Shown: positions 24,536 to 36,288, counted from the stretch's first letter. The stretch is 64,000 bases of DNA from Ctenosaura bakeri (GCA_948474755.1 CAOLHI010000562.1:248001-312000), one strand, 5' to 3'. Notes: a model not told the origin generated them from the sequence alone. A program made the numbers and translations.

Positions 24536-25651
24536 GCCATTGCCGCAATAGACTGTTATAGTTGTTACTGTAGTTTCTAGCCCAGACTTGAGGGATATTA
24601 GATATCACTTTGATATCAATAATTTGGCCTTCTCTACCTATACCTCTCCACGTGCTGCAAGGTCCCCCAGACAAGCTCGCAGACAGGCACAGCCACTAAT
24701 CGCTGTAATATTCCAAACAATACAGGCTGGCCAGAAATAGCCATCCCGCCGCTTCAGGAGACCTCAAAGGCAAGTACTCTATTATGTATGCACACTATTT
24801 ACAAAGAACTCCCTGCCCCAAGCAGGCAGCTTGATTAGATGAATCTTCATCTGTCAAGCACTCTGCGTTTGCATACTGTCTACTCCTTTGTCAATTTGGA
24901 CTTAGCTCAGTCATGCTAAATTCTGACCTTTCAGAGGCTTTGTCTCCAGCTCAAAACTCATTGTTTTCCCCAAGTATGGACTAGCCTATGGCCACATTTT
25001 CCCCTATAAAAACCCTTGACTTTGAGAGCTTCTTCGGATCGCTCCCGAGTTCCATTCAGCCTTGCTGCCGCTTTGCTTGGCGAGCCTTCCCCTCAGTCCC
25101 ATGTACTGAGACTCCATACCTCTGAACTTCTGCTGCAGACTACCTGGGCTTCAGGACAGGTTTAGTATTACCCAAACCAATAATTCCTCTACAAATCCCT
25201 CTATCCCACTCCAACCTTTATTTCTGTAGTTATCTGAGTGAGTGTGCTGCATACACTGTTTGATTGCATTTTAATAAAAACAATTATTATTATTATTATT
25301 TCACTTCTGTTTGCTCCTTGGCTCGGCCTGACCCCGTAGACATTGGGTGAAAGATCTTGCTCCATTGCCCTGCCTCTCGCATTGCTAGCCTGTGCACTGT
25401 GTTAATTTCCCCAACTTATATAATTGAGCGTGCATTTAGGTGTCCCTCCCAGGACCCCCAGAAAACAGGGTAACAGAGTGCTATTATTCCACTTTCAACA
25501 TCCTATGGAATCCTGGGGTTTGCAGTGCTATTAATCCACTTTCAACTTCCTATGGAATCCTTTGAAGCCCCTCCCTAAACTGCAAACCCCAGGATTCCAT
25601 AGAATGTTGAAAGTGGAATAACAGCATATAGCAGTCTAGTGTGGAAATGGC
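24536..25651 (+). mobile_element. Palindromic MITE (GCCATTT type) split by solo LTR D
   Basis: The outer parts (24,536-24,562 and 25,476-25,651) form one element with ends GCCATTGCCGC and GTGTGGAAATGGC. Inside, ACTTTCAACATCCTATGG and AATCCTGGGGTTTGCAGT are repeated in inverted orientation (AAACCCCAGGATTCCATAG, TGTTGAAAGTGG). Flanks are CTCAG and CTCAA, consistent with a mutated 5-bp duplication. A second copy at 35,539-35,738 shows the empty-site sequence TTATAGTGCTATT. No transposase is encoded. Confidence 0.75.
24563..25475 (+). mobile_element. Solo LTR D
   Basis: The 913-bp copy has its sense strand on +. It runs from TGTTACTGTAGTTTCTAGCC to AACAGGGTAACA. It has a TATA box in CCCCTATAAAAACC at about 25,002-25,015 and a polyadenylation signal AATAAA at about 25,273. 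Flanks are TAGT and GAGT. The uninterrupted MITE copy at 35.5 kb reads TATAGTGC, so TAGT was duplicated and one copy later changed T to G. Confidence 0.88.
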
Positions 25652-27229
25652 CTCAATTTCTTGGGGAAAAAATTGTATGAAAATGGCACAAGTCATAAAG
25701 TTTAGAAATTCTCAAAGTTTCAAAAGTATAGGTCCAAGGGCTAGTAGAAAGTTATGATGCAGGAAACCATGTAAGTATTTTTCAAATGGTGAATAATTAG
25801 GCATTAGGAAAGTGGAAGCACTATCAAAGGGCCATCTAGACTGGAGAGAAATGTCAGGACATGGCAGTTTTCATTGTTATACTTACTGATTTTATTTCTG
25901 AGGTCCAAACAATGTTTCCTTGTACCAATGTATTCCCCAGTAATTCCACTTATTTGCAACTTTTTGTGCCTTTGCTGAATGCAACACTTTTTCCTGTCTT
26001 GGTACATTTTGAATGTTATATCTTTATATGCACCTAATTGTTGTGATTCATTTCATTTTGTTTTTTGGCAGTGCTTTCTGTGTGCAGTAATGTGGGTCGT
26101 GGGTGTCATTTCATTCATAAAATGGAGTCTTTCTATGATGTGGAATAAGCTGGCCAGTGGTCCAGCCTGTGAACCATTTCCTGACAAGAAACGGAGCAGA
26201 TGTTACAAAATGGAAATACAAGGAGAAAACAACAAGAACTAGAGAGTAAATATGCACTGTGCTTCCATCTTTGATTTTGATGTACCCCAAAGAATGTTTT
26301 TGCAGCTCACTCCCTGACCCTGCTTTGTTCCCTCTCCCAACTTCCCCCCACCCGATACATCTCCTGGAAAAAGTCCTTCTCCTCCCAGTGAGGTTTTTTT
26401 TTTTTTTTTAAAAGTCTATATGACATTGACACTAATTCTATACAGAGGTATCTCTATGGCCAGCCCCACACTTCTTTCCCATTTTGCCTCTAGATGTAGT
26501 TTGTACCAACTAAGGAAGTTCTGCAACACTGGTAAGGAGTGCGCTGACCAGGTGACGCAGCCAGCTCTGCTAGCAAGGTGTGGTGCAGTTAGCAGGTGTG
26601 AGAAGACACTGAAGGCTTCCAGCTGCCTCACCCCATTCTAGCTTTCCAGCTTTCTCACACCATTCAGCCACTAGAAGAAAATCCAGACTCCCCCCATTTT
26701 TTCACCAAAGTGAATGAAAAATCAGTGAAGTTAATTTTTTGTGACTCGATCATATAAAATTGTACTATGAAAAGAAGAGAAGCTCTTGTCAGCTGAGAGG
26801 CAATACAGGAATACATTTAATAAGTAATAAAGCAGAGGTAACACACAGCACATGCAAATGATGCAGAAATAAGACATTTAAAAGAGAAATGAAAACACAA
26901 GAAATGAACAATTTATCAGATATTTGAACATGTGCATGTGCAGATATATAGATATACAAGGCACTGCAAATATTTCTTGGAAAATCACACATATATACAT
27001 GCTGGGAATTTTTTAAAAAAATCCCAAGGGCTGCAATTCATCCTGATCTGTGTAACCAAGACAACGCAGATTTCATGCTGATGGGAGACCCACATGCACT
27101 CTGCTGGCACCAAACTAGTCCAGTTGTGCCTGAATTTAAAAACACCAACGCCAGTACACATCTGTCAGGATCCCACTGGTGACATTCCTCCACTGTGAGA
27201 ATTATTTCTTCCTATTCATTGGTCCTTGT
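25652..27229. other. No gene seen
   Basis: Unassigned DNA with a poly-T run at about 26,394-26,410. Frames at 25,979-26,242 and 26,420-26,641 are short, without recognisable domains. Confidence 0.4.
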
Positions 27230-29435
27230 TCAATTGCTTATCCTAACTAGAGCAGACCCATTGAATCAACAAGTTATGGAGAAGTCCTAGCAGACTGGAG
27301 GAGGGCAAATGTCATCCCCATCTTCAGGAAGAGGGGAAAAAGAGGACTCAAATAATTATCGCCCGGTCAGCCTGACATCAATACTAGGAAAGATCCTAGA
27401 GCAGATCATTAAACAGTCAGTTTGTAATTACTTAGAAAGCAATGCCATAATCACTAAAAGTCAACATGGATTTCTCAGAAATAAGTCATGCCAGACTAAT
27501 CTTACCTCTTTTTTATGATAGGGATACAAGCTTGATAGATGAAGGGAATGCTGTAGACGTAGCATATCTTGACTTCAGTAAGTCCTTTGACAAAGTTCCC
27601 CAGGACATTCTTGCAAGGAAGCTAGTAATATGTGGGCTGGATGGGGCTACGGTTAGGTGGACTGGTAATTGGTTGACCAACTGAACCCAAAGGGTGCTCA
27701 CCAATGGCTGCTTTTCATCCTGGAGAGAACTGACTAGTGGGGTGCCACAGGGTTCTCTCCTGGGCCCAGTGCTATTCAACATCTTCATCAATGACTTGGA
27801 TGAAGGAATGGAGGGCATGCTGATCAAATTTGCAGATGACACCAAATTGGGAGGGGTTGTAAATAGCCCAGAGAACAGGATCAAATTTCAAAATGACCTT
27901 GACAGATTGGAGAGCTGGGCCACAGCTAACAAAATAAATTTAAACAGAAATGTAAGGTACTACACCTAGGCAGAAAAAACGGAATATAGAAATATAGGAT
28001 GAGGGACGCTTGGCTGTATAGTAGTACATGTGAAAGGGATCTAGGAGTCTTGATAGATCACAAGCTGAACATGAGTCAGCAGTGTGATGCAGCAGCCAAG
28101 AAAGCCAATGTGATCCTTGGTTGCATCAATAGGAGTATGGTGTCTAGATAGAGGGAGGTAACGTGTTACCGCAGTTTAGGCCTATTTGGAGATATCCCTA
28201 GATATCATTTTGATATCATAATTTGGCTCTCTTCCACCACCCCTCTCCACGTGTTTGTGAGGCCCCCGGACAAGCACAGAACAAGGCTCGGCCACTAATT
28301 GCTGGACATTCCATTCTCCATCCAGGCAGGCCAGAAATAGCCAGATCCTCGCTTTAGGAGACCTCTCTGCAAACACCCTTATTAAGTATGCACGCTGTTT
28401 ACAAAGGACTCCCTGCCCCGAGCAGGCAACTTGGCAAGCTGAATACTCAAACTGCAAAGCACTGAGCATTTGCATACTGGCTAACTCTTTGTCAATTCGG
28501 ACTTAACTCAGTCAAGCTAAATTCTGACCTTTCCAAAGCTTTGTCCTGCTTCTAAAACTCATTGTTCTCACTGAGTAAGGCATAGCCTGCAGTTACATTT
28601 CCCTCTATAAAAACCACTGATTCCGAGACCATCCTCGGATCGTTCCCGAGTTCCAGACCACCTTGCTGCCGCTTTGCTTGGCGAGCTTCCCCTCAGCTCC
28701 ACATGCTGAGATACATCGAACCCCAGCATCGCTCTCTATCTTTTTTCCGGGCTTCAGGAACAGGTTTTGTATCACCCAAATCAACTATCCCTCTGAAAAT
28801 CCCGCTATCATCCTCACACCTTTATTTTCCTTAGTTATCTCTATGTGTGTGTTGCTCACATTGTGTGCCTGTATTTAATAAAGATCATTCATTATTTCCA
28901 ACATGGTTTGCTTCTTGACTGGGCCTGTCCCCATAAACATTGGGTTACAAGATCCTGCTGCATTACCCTGCCTCTCGTAGTGTCAACCAGTGCTCTTGAC
29001 TAATTTCCCCATCTTGTAATTTTAAGGTTACTTAGGTGTCCCTCCCAGGACCCCCAGTAAACAGGGTAACAAATGGTACCACTCTATTCTGCATTGGTTA
29101 GGCCTCATTTGGAATACTGTGTCCAGTTCTGGGGACCTCAATTCAAGAAGGACATCGACAAGGTGGAACGTGTCCAGAGGAGGGCAACAAAAATGGTGAA
29201 GGGTCTGGAAGCCATGCCCTACGAGGAACAGTTTAGGGAGCTGGATATGTTTAGTCTGCAGAAGAGAAGGTTAAGAGGGGACATGATAGCCATGTTTAAA
29301 TATTTGAAGAAATGTCGAGGAGGGAGTGGGCTTGTTTTCTGCTGCTTCAGAGACTAGGACAAGGAGCAATGGCTTCAAGCTGCAGGAAAAGAGATTCCTC
29401 TTGAACCTCAGGAAGAACTGATTCTATGATTCTAT
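27230..29435 (+). mobile_element. CR1 LINE, RT part to 3' end, split by solo LTR E
   Basis: Left part 27,230-28,163 encodes CR1 RT blocks: NNYRPVSLTSILGKILEQII (27,350), VAYLDFSKSFDKVP (27,560), [20 protein letters not shown] (27,735) and the catalytic [10 protein letters not shown] (27,830). Right part 29,072-29,435 continues with [20 protein letters not shown] and the 3' tail GATTCTATGATTCTATG. Frames are broken at about 27,530, 27,690 and 27,960, so it is dead but less decayed than the CR1 at 9.2 kb. Confidence 0.88.
28164..29071 (+). mobile_element. Solo LTR E
   Basis: The 908-bp copy is sense on +. It runs from TGTTACCGCAGTTTAGG to AAACAGGGTAACA, with TATA box CTATAAAAACC at about 28,606 and AATAAA at about 28,880. 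Flanks are AACG and AATG. The difference fits a CpG transition in one copy of a 4-bp duplication. It lies exactly inside the CR1 sequence. Confidence 0.85.
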
Positions 29436-29449
29436 GAAATGGGGGGCAA

Positions 29450-29665
29450 CATTTATGTATGCCCCATTGATTCAATGGGTCAACTCTAATTGGTATTATT
29501 AATTCATGTTGTTGCTCCCTGTTGTTAACCAGATTTCAATTCACAAAAGAATTTTTCTTCTTATTCTGTGACTGCTAAGTTTCTACAGAACTCTTTAGTA
29601 AGCATTTTTTTAAATCCTTTTGAAAAGTCTAAGTAAACAAAATCCACCACTATATCACTCCTATA
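29450..29665 (-). mobile_element. Ancient CR1-like LINE fragment
   Basis: The + sequence TTTTGAAAAGTCTAAGTAAA with AATCCACCACTATATCACTCC resembles the reverse of an old CR1/L3 ORF2 region. It appears to continue at 31,843-32,072 (AACAATTTTATCTTTAATTG, CTTGTAGTTTCCTGGATCC), so about 2.2 kb may have been inserted between the two parts. Highly diverged. Confidence 0.5.
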
Positions 29666-31842
29666 AATGTGTTTACTGTAGGGCTGCCAGATTTCAGGGC
29701 CTTGTCCTGAGCCTCCAGTTTTTATGGGTCATCTCCAGGCAAGATACAAGGGAAATTCTCTCCTTACGGTGGGCTCTGCTCCAGGCAAAAGGAAAGGGCT
29801 ATGTGCAAACCAACAGATCATATAAGAGAGCAGCAGCTTCCTACAATTTCCAAGGCTTAATTTATTTGTTGTTACAACTTGCAAAGACTCTCTGGGGCTC
29901 TATATGTTTAGTTAGCTTCTTCCTTCCCTCCCAATCATTTTGGTGCAAGGTCTAACCCTTCATTCTGGTCTGCATCTACCTTCTGCCTAGAAACAAGTAG
30001 GCTAGGTTAAATGTCCTTTGTCCCATGACTCCCACTGGATGAAAAAGAAAAATCTCCACATTACACTTTGATCTGAAAATAGCCCTTTAGCTAAGACTTC
30101 TGTCTTAATTTCCATACAGGAAAATATGTTCTCTCTGCCCAGCTGTATATTTGGTGAGGGCAGGAGTTGTGTTTGAATGACAAGCTGTGAACAATTGTGG
30201 GTGGTACTTAATGAATAATGCTTAATGACATATCAAAACAGTCCCTGTTTGTCAGGTTTGTGCCTAGAATCCTCAGGGCCTGGGACAATTCTGAACTGGC
30301 AATCCTAGTTTACTAAAAAAAAACACCAAATGTCAGCAAGACAGGTATTACTTTGCAAAAGAAGCTAAGTTGATTTGCGTGAGCAGAGGCGAATATGTTG
30401 CAAATGAAACAACAAACCACCAATTGGAAGAAAAAAGGCCACAACTTTATTGATTACAGAGCACAAAGTGGATTGATGCTTGCATGGGTCTGGACTCCAT
30501 CATCGATCAACCAGCCTGTTGACCAATAAGCCACACTTCCAGACCACGTACCGGAATCCTCGGAGGGTGCCATGCAGCAAGTGACCTCCCAAACCAGCCA
30601 CTCTCGGAACCACCCAGCACCCTCCCCCAAAACACCTGACATACCTTGTGCCAGCACCAGCAGGTCCATGACTTCCACTGGTGACCTGCTTGGCCCCACA
30701 TCCCAGGCAGAGGGGCATGGTGCAATGTGACCTGCTACCCCAGTAATTTTTTTTTAAATGCAAGTGCATTGTCTGGATATAAGTTCATTGTCTGTGTGTG
30801 CATATGTATATATGCAGATAGATAGAACAATAGATGTATATGTAGATATATAAATATATCAGAATCTGCCCCCATCATCATCATCATCATCATCATCACC
30901 ATCACCATCACCATCATCATCCCATTATTATTGTAATTATTGTTATTGTATTATTAGTGTTAATATTGTGGGAATGTAACTGACTGCACACTGAATGCAT
31001 GTCTGTGCAATAGGTTGGCTGCGGGTCACTCAAGGGGGGGGATTGCAAAGGGAAAAAAAACATGTGGCAAACTGAACTATAGGTGGAGAGTGGGAAGCAG
31101 GGAAGGCACCCAAGAGTGATACCAGGGAGTGAAGGCATGGAACCACCGAAAACTTGTTTGCCACAAAAAGAGAGTGGGTGGGTGGGATGGTGGGCTGAGT
31201 CCCCAATCTATCTCACTGCTGGGTGGAAGCCCAGGAGAGCGCGGACGAGTTGTACTGCCTGCAGTGCCCCCCCCCATCCAGCACACTGTGGCTGGAGCCG
31301 CACCACGGACCAAGGCCTATTGGGAGGGGAAGGAGGTGACTGCTGTGACTCTGTCCAGTGCCCCCACCACCCAATCGAGATGTTCACCCCAGCAACGACT
31401 GCCCAGTAGATCGGCAACCTCTGCCTCGCATTGCCACTGACTTTGCCCGCCAACTCCACTTGGGCATTGCTGCCTCTGCTCTACTTCCTGGCCTACACCT
31501 TCTTTCCACAGCAGAGACGGCCACCTCCTCAAGCAGCCAGCAACCAACAGCAAAAAAGGCCAAGTCCTCTTCAGTACCTTTTCCAGGTACTAACCTGGCA
31601 TATGTGGTCCCACCTATGCCTGGTCCGACAGCCAATGGGATCGCACCAGGCTCACTCCCATCGGCTGTCTTCTTCTTGGGCATCTGGGTACTGCAGTACT
31701 CTCTGCACACTGGGATGAAGCTGCCCACCTCCTCCCTGCCAGGAAGGGAGGACCATGCTGGCTCTGTCACCTCACCCCACAAATGGCGCTGCATGGCAGG
31801 TAAATCGTGCAATGCTCTTTCTTTTCCCAGCATGGCTCATCC
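29666..31842. other. Unclassified insert, right half GC-rich
   Basis: This stretch separates two parts of an old CR1-like LINE. The right half (31,080-31,830) is GC-rich and so has many overlapping open frames on both strands (up to 184 codons). None has a recognisable domain, and the overlap in several frames argues against a gene. An ATC microsatellite lies inside. Confidence 0.4.
30872..30921 (+). repeat. (ATC)n microsatellite
   Basis: Perfect to slightly interrupted ATC/ACC units, followed by an A/T-rich imperfect TTA run to about 30,955. Confidence 0.93.
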
Positions 31843-32072
31843 TTCTACATACTTAACAATTTTATCTTTAATTGCACTTTCAACAAATTTACTAGGAACA
31901 GATTCAGACTAACTGGCTTGTAGTTTCCTGGATCCATTTTTTTTAAATGGTGTTACATTGGCCTGTTCTCCAGTCCTCTGAGAAAGAGGCTAATTTTTTG
32001 GGAAATGTTGCATACTTTTGTTAGAAGATCAATAATTTCATATTTCAGTTCTCTAGAAATTCCAGTCATGCC
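31843..32072 (-). mobile_element. Ancient CR1-like LINE, continuation
   Basis: TGGTGTTACATTGGCCTG, TTCTCCAGTCCTCTGAGAA and AGAAGATCAATAATTTCATA are the reverse of a conserved CR1 RT-region stretch. The element seems to go on after the LTR at 32,073-33,001 (to about 33,230, including TTCTCACCACTGTTTATCAT). Confidence 0.55.
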
Positions 32073-33001
32073 TGTCCTTGGAGACCCTGGCAGCAAGGAG
32101 AAGGAGGATTCTGATTCCGAGGCAGAAGCTTTTCCTGAGGCAGAAGTTTCCCCAGAAGCTGGCCCAGAGTGAGATAACAGACAACAACAACAGGGACCTG
32201 AGCCAGGGGAACAAATAGAGGAAGACATATCAGAAACACCTACCTTGCAAGAGAGACGCCTTGAGAGGGAGAGTCTGTCCCACTCGGTGCATTTAAGTAG
32301 CAAGCAAGTCCTAATGAGGGAACACCTGTGGTGACAACATCCATAGATAAAAGGACTCCAGCTGACCTTTCCTCCCAGGATCAGTAACTGAACTCTTCGG
32401 TCCTGAAACCCTGGCCCTTTCCGCACCTTACCTTTTACTGGTGCTGGGCTGCTCGGCTCGTGCATGAAGGCTTGGAAGGAATGCTCCCACTTCCCTGCTG
32501 CTCGGCCTCCGCAGCTCCTTCCTTTCGCGTGACCGCCCCACCTCTTCTTTTCACAGTGCAGCCTGGGACCTTTCCCAGCCTGCACTGCCCAGGAAGCACA
32601 ACTGGCCTGGCTCCCGACGCACCACATGCCAGGTAAGTGCACGTGGGGTGCCGGACCAACGCGTGACCGCAGAGCATTTTCGGTTTGAAGCTGAAAATGA
32701 AAAAATCCGTGTGCACTCTGCGTCAGGCCCTTGAGCGTCATGCAGACCACTCCTCACATTTACACGATGTGCATGGGGCCCTTTCACTTAAGAAATACCA
32801 TGTGAAAAGGGCCCCTGTGCAGTGCTCTAGAATCTGGTTTACCTTAGAACTCTGCTTGTTTGGACTACGTTTTGGATTCACCCTCTTGGACTTGTTTCCT
32901 CTGGACTTACATTCTGTTTGGGCCTTCTTCAGCTCTTGCTGCATGAGTAGGAACTGAGCAGCGGCTCGTAATTTATTGCCTGCTTAGCTTGGGACATGAC
33001 A
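32073..33001 (+). mobile_element. Probable solo LTR (gypsy-like), carrying a MITE
   Basis: Runs from TGTCCTTGGAGACCCTGGCA to GGGACATGACA. It has a TATA-like ATAAAAGGACTCC at about 32,348 and a promoter-like GC-richer left part. Without the 399-bp MITE and its 5-bp duplication the length is about 525 bp. I could not find a convincing target duplication, so the exact borders are uncertain. It lies within old CR1 sequence. Confidence 0.4.
32414..32812 (+). mobile_element. Inverted-repeat DNA element, GCCCTTT family, copy 1
   Basis: Ends are GCCCTTTCCGCACC and GTGAAAAGGGC. It is flanked by CCCTG on both sides (32,409-32,413 and 32,813-32,817), an exact 5-bp duplication. An inner hairpin CATTTTCGG..CTGAAAATG lies at 32,676-32,700. 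The right end itself folds (GCCCTTTCAC at about 32,779 with GTGAAAAGGGC). No transposase. Open frames here are by-products of the GC content. Confidence 0.75.
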
Positions 33002-33230
33002 CTTCCTTTTTTCTCACCACTGTTTATCATTGCTATCTTCTCCTAGAAACATAAGTTCAGTTACAGTTATTTGCTCTATATCTTCAGCAATGGAAACAGA
33101 TTAAAAGAATTCATTTTGTTTCTCTGCTGGCTCCTTATCCTTAACCCTTGTCTTTTATTATCCTGTCTCTAAGGGAGATTCTACACCTTTCAGTTTCCCT
33201 CATTGGTTTTAAATGAAATTTTATGAAATA

Positions 33231-35131
33231 TTTTTATATAAGATGAAAAAGATACTAAACATGTTTGAGTAGCTCTTTTTGATTATTATTGTTTTTTTTA
33301 GAAGAAGCCAAGGTCACTAGAGACTAGCCATGGGTCAAAGCATCCCTCATTTGTGTGACCCTCTCCTCCAATGAAAATATGGAGAGTGAAGATTAATTTC
33401 AGGAAAAAAGGGTAGTTTCTTAGAAACATGAGTGGGGTTTGCTCAACTTGAAGCAACATGTTTTTGGTTCCTCTCTTTCCTGCTTTTACAATTCATTAAT
33501 ACTAAAGGCCTCATTGAAGTTTACTGTGATGGCAAGGATATTTAGAGCTCATGGGCTACATTTCCTGAATGTCCTTGGAACAAGGCTAAAACTTCTGTGC
33601 TATACAAATTGCCAAAAGGAAATGGGTCTGTATGCTTTGGGATAGCTCTGCTAATGACATGTATAAGCAAATATAATTGCAAGAACTCTTGTCTTCTTAT
33701 CCATATCATCCAGTCGAGGAGTAAATGGCAATAATACTGTTCATTATATGACCTCTGTTTTTCCCACTAGGCCTCCATTTTTGCATATATCAGGTAGCCT
33801 CGAGCATTTTCAGTAATTCACATTATTAGAGGAGTTCAAAGTAGACAGAACTCTTTGTTTATGAGTTGCAAAATAAAGATCAATACAGAAACTGTTGTTT
33901 TGAGAAGTGTGTTGTTCAGAATATGTTGCTTTACTTACATCTTTTCTTTTTTTATTGAAATTTTGCAAAAAGTCACATCATATTTGAAAAACATATTTTA
34001 TTAACTTCTTACTGTACTGGAATTTTATAAAAAGTTCCATCACATTTGATTAAGCCATATAATCCAACAAAATGTCAACAACAATTCTTTCCTCCAACAG
34101 CCTCCTCAGCAATAGTTGGACTATAATGTTTACATCCCACATCTGGTTCCCTTTTAGAGGTAAGAGCTCCAGGGACTAATGGCATTCTATAATAATCTTT
34201 CTTTTTACCATTATAAAAGCTGGGTGGGCTTTATAGAGGTGCAAAAACAAAAACATACTTGCAGGCCCTGATAGATTAAAAAAAAACAGTGTTACCACTA
34301 AATCCTCAACATTTATACCACTAACAAGATCAGCATATCCCATATGTATGATCAGGGCTCAGGGGGCCTAAAGAGGGAGAACCAATGTTTCACCAACATA
34401 TTTATCAGTATGTCATTATTGTTTTATTGAGCTCTTAAAATCACTGGATTGTTACACTTTTAATGAGCATAATTTTGGCACCCAAAACAAGACAGATTTT
34501 AATTTTGCATTCCCCTCATTGTCTCTCTCATAATGTTATTGTTGCTACATATGTTAAATTCTTAACATGGAATTAAAAACACATGTGCCTAGATGTGTGA
34601 CGTTTAGTCGAAAACTGGTTTGGCTTATGACTTCTCCAGCCCTGCCTACAACATTCCACTAATATTAATTCATCTAGCCCTTGGCAGCAAATAAGAGCTT
34701 TTAATTGAAAAAGGGCCTCCTGTCAATTTTGAATAACAGTATTTCCAATTGGTAACTGCTGGGCATATTCTTTTTTTCTCTCTCAGTTTTGATGCCAGAA
34801 AAAGGATGCCATTGTGCTGATGTGAAAAATGGCAGAAGAATACACTAATCTTGGTTTGTAACTTTGTTGATGGAAAGCAGCTTAGAGAGATGAGCACATG
34901 GCAAAATCCCTTCCCTTTTCCCCACTTCCCTTTTGATCCTCAGCTGTGCTGGATGTTCTCCTGCAAGATCCTCTGCCTGCTACAAGAGACTTTGGCAGCT
35001 GATGCTCAAGCCATCATCTTCCAAAATGTAGCCTCAGTGTGACACAAGAGCACAAGAAAAAATTCTGCCTCTGGTTTTTATTCAAATCTGTAACAACAGA
35101 GAGCAACCATGAATGATTTCATTGCACCTGG
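33231..35131. other. No gene seen
   Basis: A/T-rich, mostly unassignable. The stretch 33,940-34,060 has runs like TTTTTTTATTGAAATTTTGC that could be a reversed LINE 3' end. No coding signal. Confidence 0.4.
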
Positions 35132-35516
35132 GCTGTTTTTGCATGCAGTTTCTGTTGCAAGAGGGCCCCTTGAGCATCGCGTGAATGGGAGCGTCGGTCC
35201 ATACGACACACTCCCATTCACGCGACGCTCACGAGCCGAAAATACTGAGCGGTTGTGCAATGCTCCCAGGAACCTCGAGCACTTACCTGCCGTGCGGTGC
35301 GTTGGATGATCCGGGTCGGTCGCGCTTCCCCCCCAGTGCAGCCTACAGCTCACAGACTGCGCTGCGGAAGGAAGGGGCGGGGCGCTAGCGTGACGGTCGC
35401 GCTACCAGGAAGTGACCTGCAGGACGAAGGAGCAGGGAAGCGGCAGCATTCCTGATGAGGCTTTTAGCACAAGACACCCCCCCCAGCCACGCAAAAGGGT
35501 AACGTGTGAAAAGGGC
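35132..35516 (-). mobile_element. Inverted-repeat DNA element, GCCCTTT family, copy 2
   Basis: Minus orientation relative to copy 1. Ends are GCTGTTTTTGCATGC and GTGTGAAAAGGGC, flanks CCTGG and CCTGA (4 of 5 match). A strong hairpin near the left end has arms at 35,174-35,193 and 35,213-35,232 with 19 of 20 bases complementary (centre GTGAATGGGAG / CTCCCATTCAC). The right end reversed matches the left end of copy 1. Confidence 0.7.
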
Positions 35517-35538
35517 CCTGAAAAGGAAGAAGAAGAAG

Positions 35539-35738
35539 GCCATTTCCACACTACACTGTTATAGTGCTATTGTTCCACTTTCAACATCCTATGGAATCCT
35601 GGGATTTGCAGTTTAGAGAGGGGCCTTTAGAATTCTCAGCCAGAGAGCTCTTTGGCCTCAGCGAACTACAAACCCCAAAATTCCACAGGATGTTGAAAGT
35701 GGAATAATAGCACTATAACAATGCAGGGTGGAAATGGC
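35539..35738 (+). mobile_element. Palindromic MITE (GCCATTT type), uninterrupted copy
   Basis: The 200-bp element has ends GCCATTTCCACAC and GGGTGGAAATGGC. The first and last 80 bp are largely inverted copies of each other (TTCCACTTTCAACATCC / GGATGTTGAAAGTGGAA; TATAGTGCTATTG / AATAGCACTATA). Flanks AGAAG and TGAAG agree at 4 of 5 positions. It is 23 bp from the GCCCTTT copy to its left. Confidence 0.8.
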
Positions 35739-35933
35739 TGAAGAGGAGAGGAAGAAGCTGTTGTTGAACAAAGCACTTGCATACAGATTTGCACCTTTGT
35801 TACAACTAACTCATCAAAAAAGCTTTTTCTCTCGTGTCACCATCCAGCTGCATACATGAAGAGGTTTGAATCATATGATAGGAACTGTATTCAGTTCTTC
35901 TTCCCATGAATTTGAATTTTAATAACAAGTTTT

Positions 35934-36125
35934 AGTGTGGCGCAGTGGTTAAATGCTGGTACTGCAGCTACAACGTTGTGAGTTCAGTCCTGCAGGACTC
36001 CAGGTTGACTCAGCTTTCCATCTTTCTGTAGGTAGGTAAAATGAGTACCCAGCTTGTTGGGGGAAATTAGCTAAACACATTGTAAACTGCTTAGGGAGTG
36101 CTTAGCACTAATAAGTGGTAAAGAA
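35934..36125 (+). mobile_element. tRNA-derived SINE with a different 3' tail
   Basis: The head and body match the SINE at 21.9 kb: GTGGCGCAGTGGTTAAATG, GAGTTCAGTCC, GGTTGACTCAGC, AAAATGAGTACCCAGC. The tail is different: TGTAAACTGCTTAGGGAGTG with CTTAGCACTAATAAGTGG. This fits a second SINE subfamily served by another LINE. Confidence 0.82.
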
Positions 36126-36288
36126 AAGTAGCTGCTAACTGCTAAGTGTTTAGCAGGTAAGCTTCAGGCTCTGATTCTCTTAAAATAGGAAGGCAAAGTG
36201 ATCCTACATTCACATTAACCTGTGACTGGAAAAACACAACAGTTGTGCTGGTGCCTCACAAACTGTATGCAATGAGTATTCAGTCTAG

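Noticed and set aside
30872..30955. CRISPR-like or regulatory array
   Set aside because: It is a simple ATC/TTA microsatellite; there are no spacers and the DNA is vertebrate.
31083..31912. Several overlapping open frames of 80-184 codons on both strands
   Set aside because: The region is GC-rich, so stops are rare. The frames overlap in all phases and have no domain, splice signals or codon pattern of a real gene.
32435..32750. 265-codon and 93-codon minus-strand frames
   Set aside because: They run across the DNA element and the surrounding LTR. The GC-rich element body makes them open by chance.
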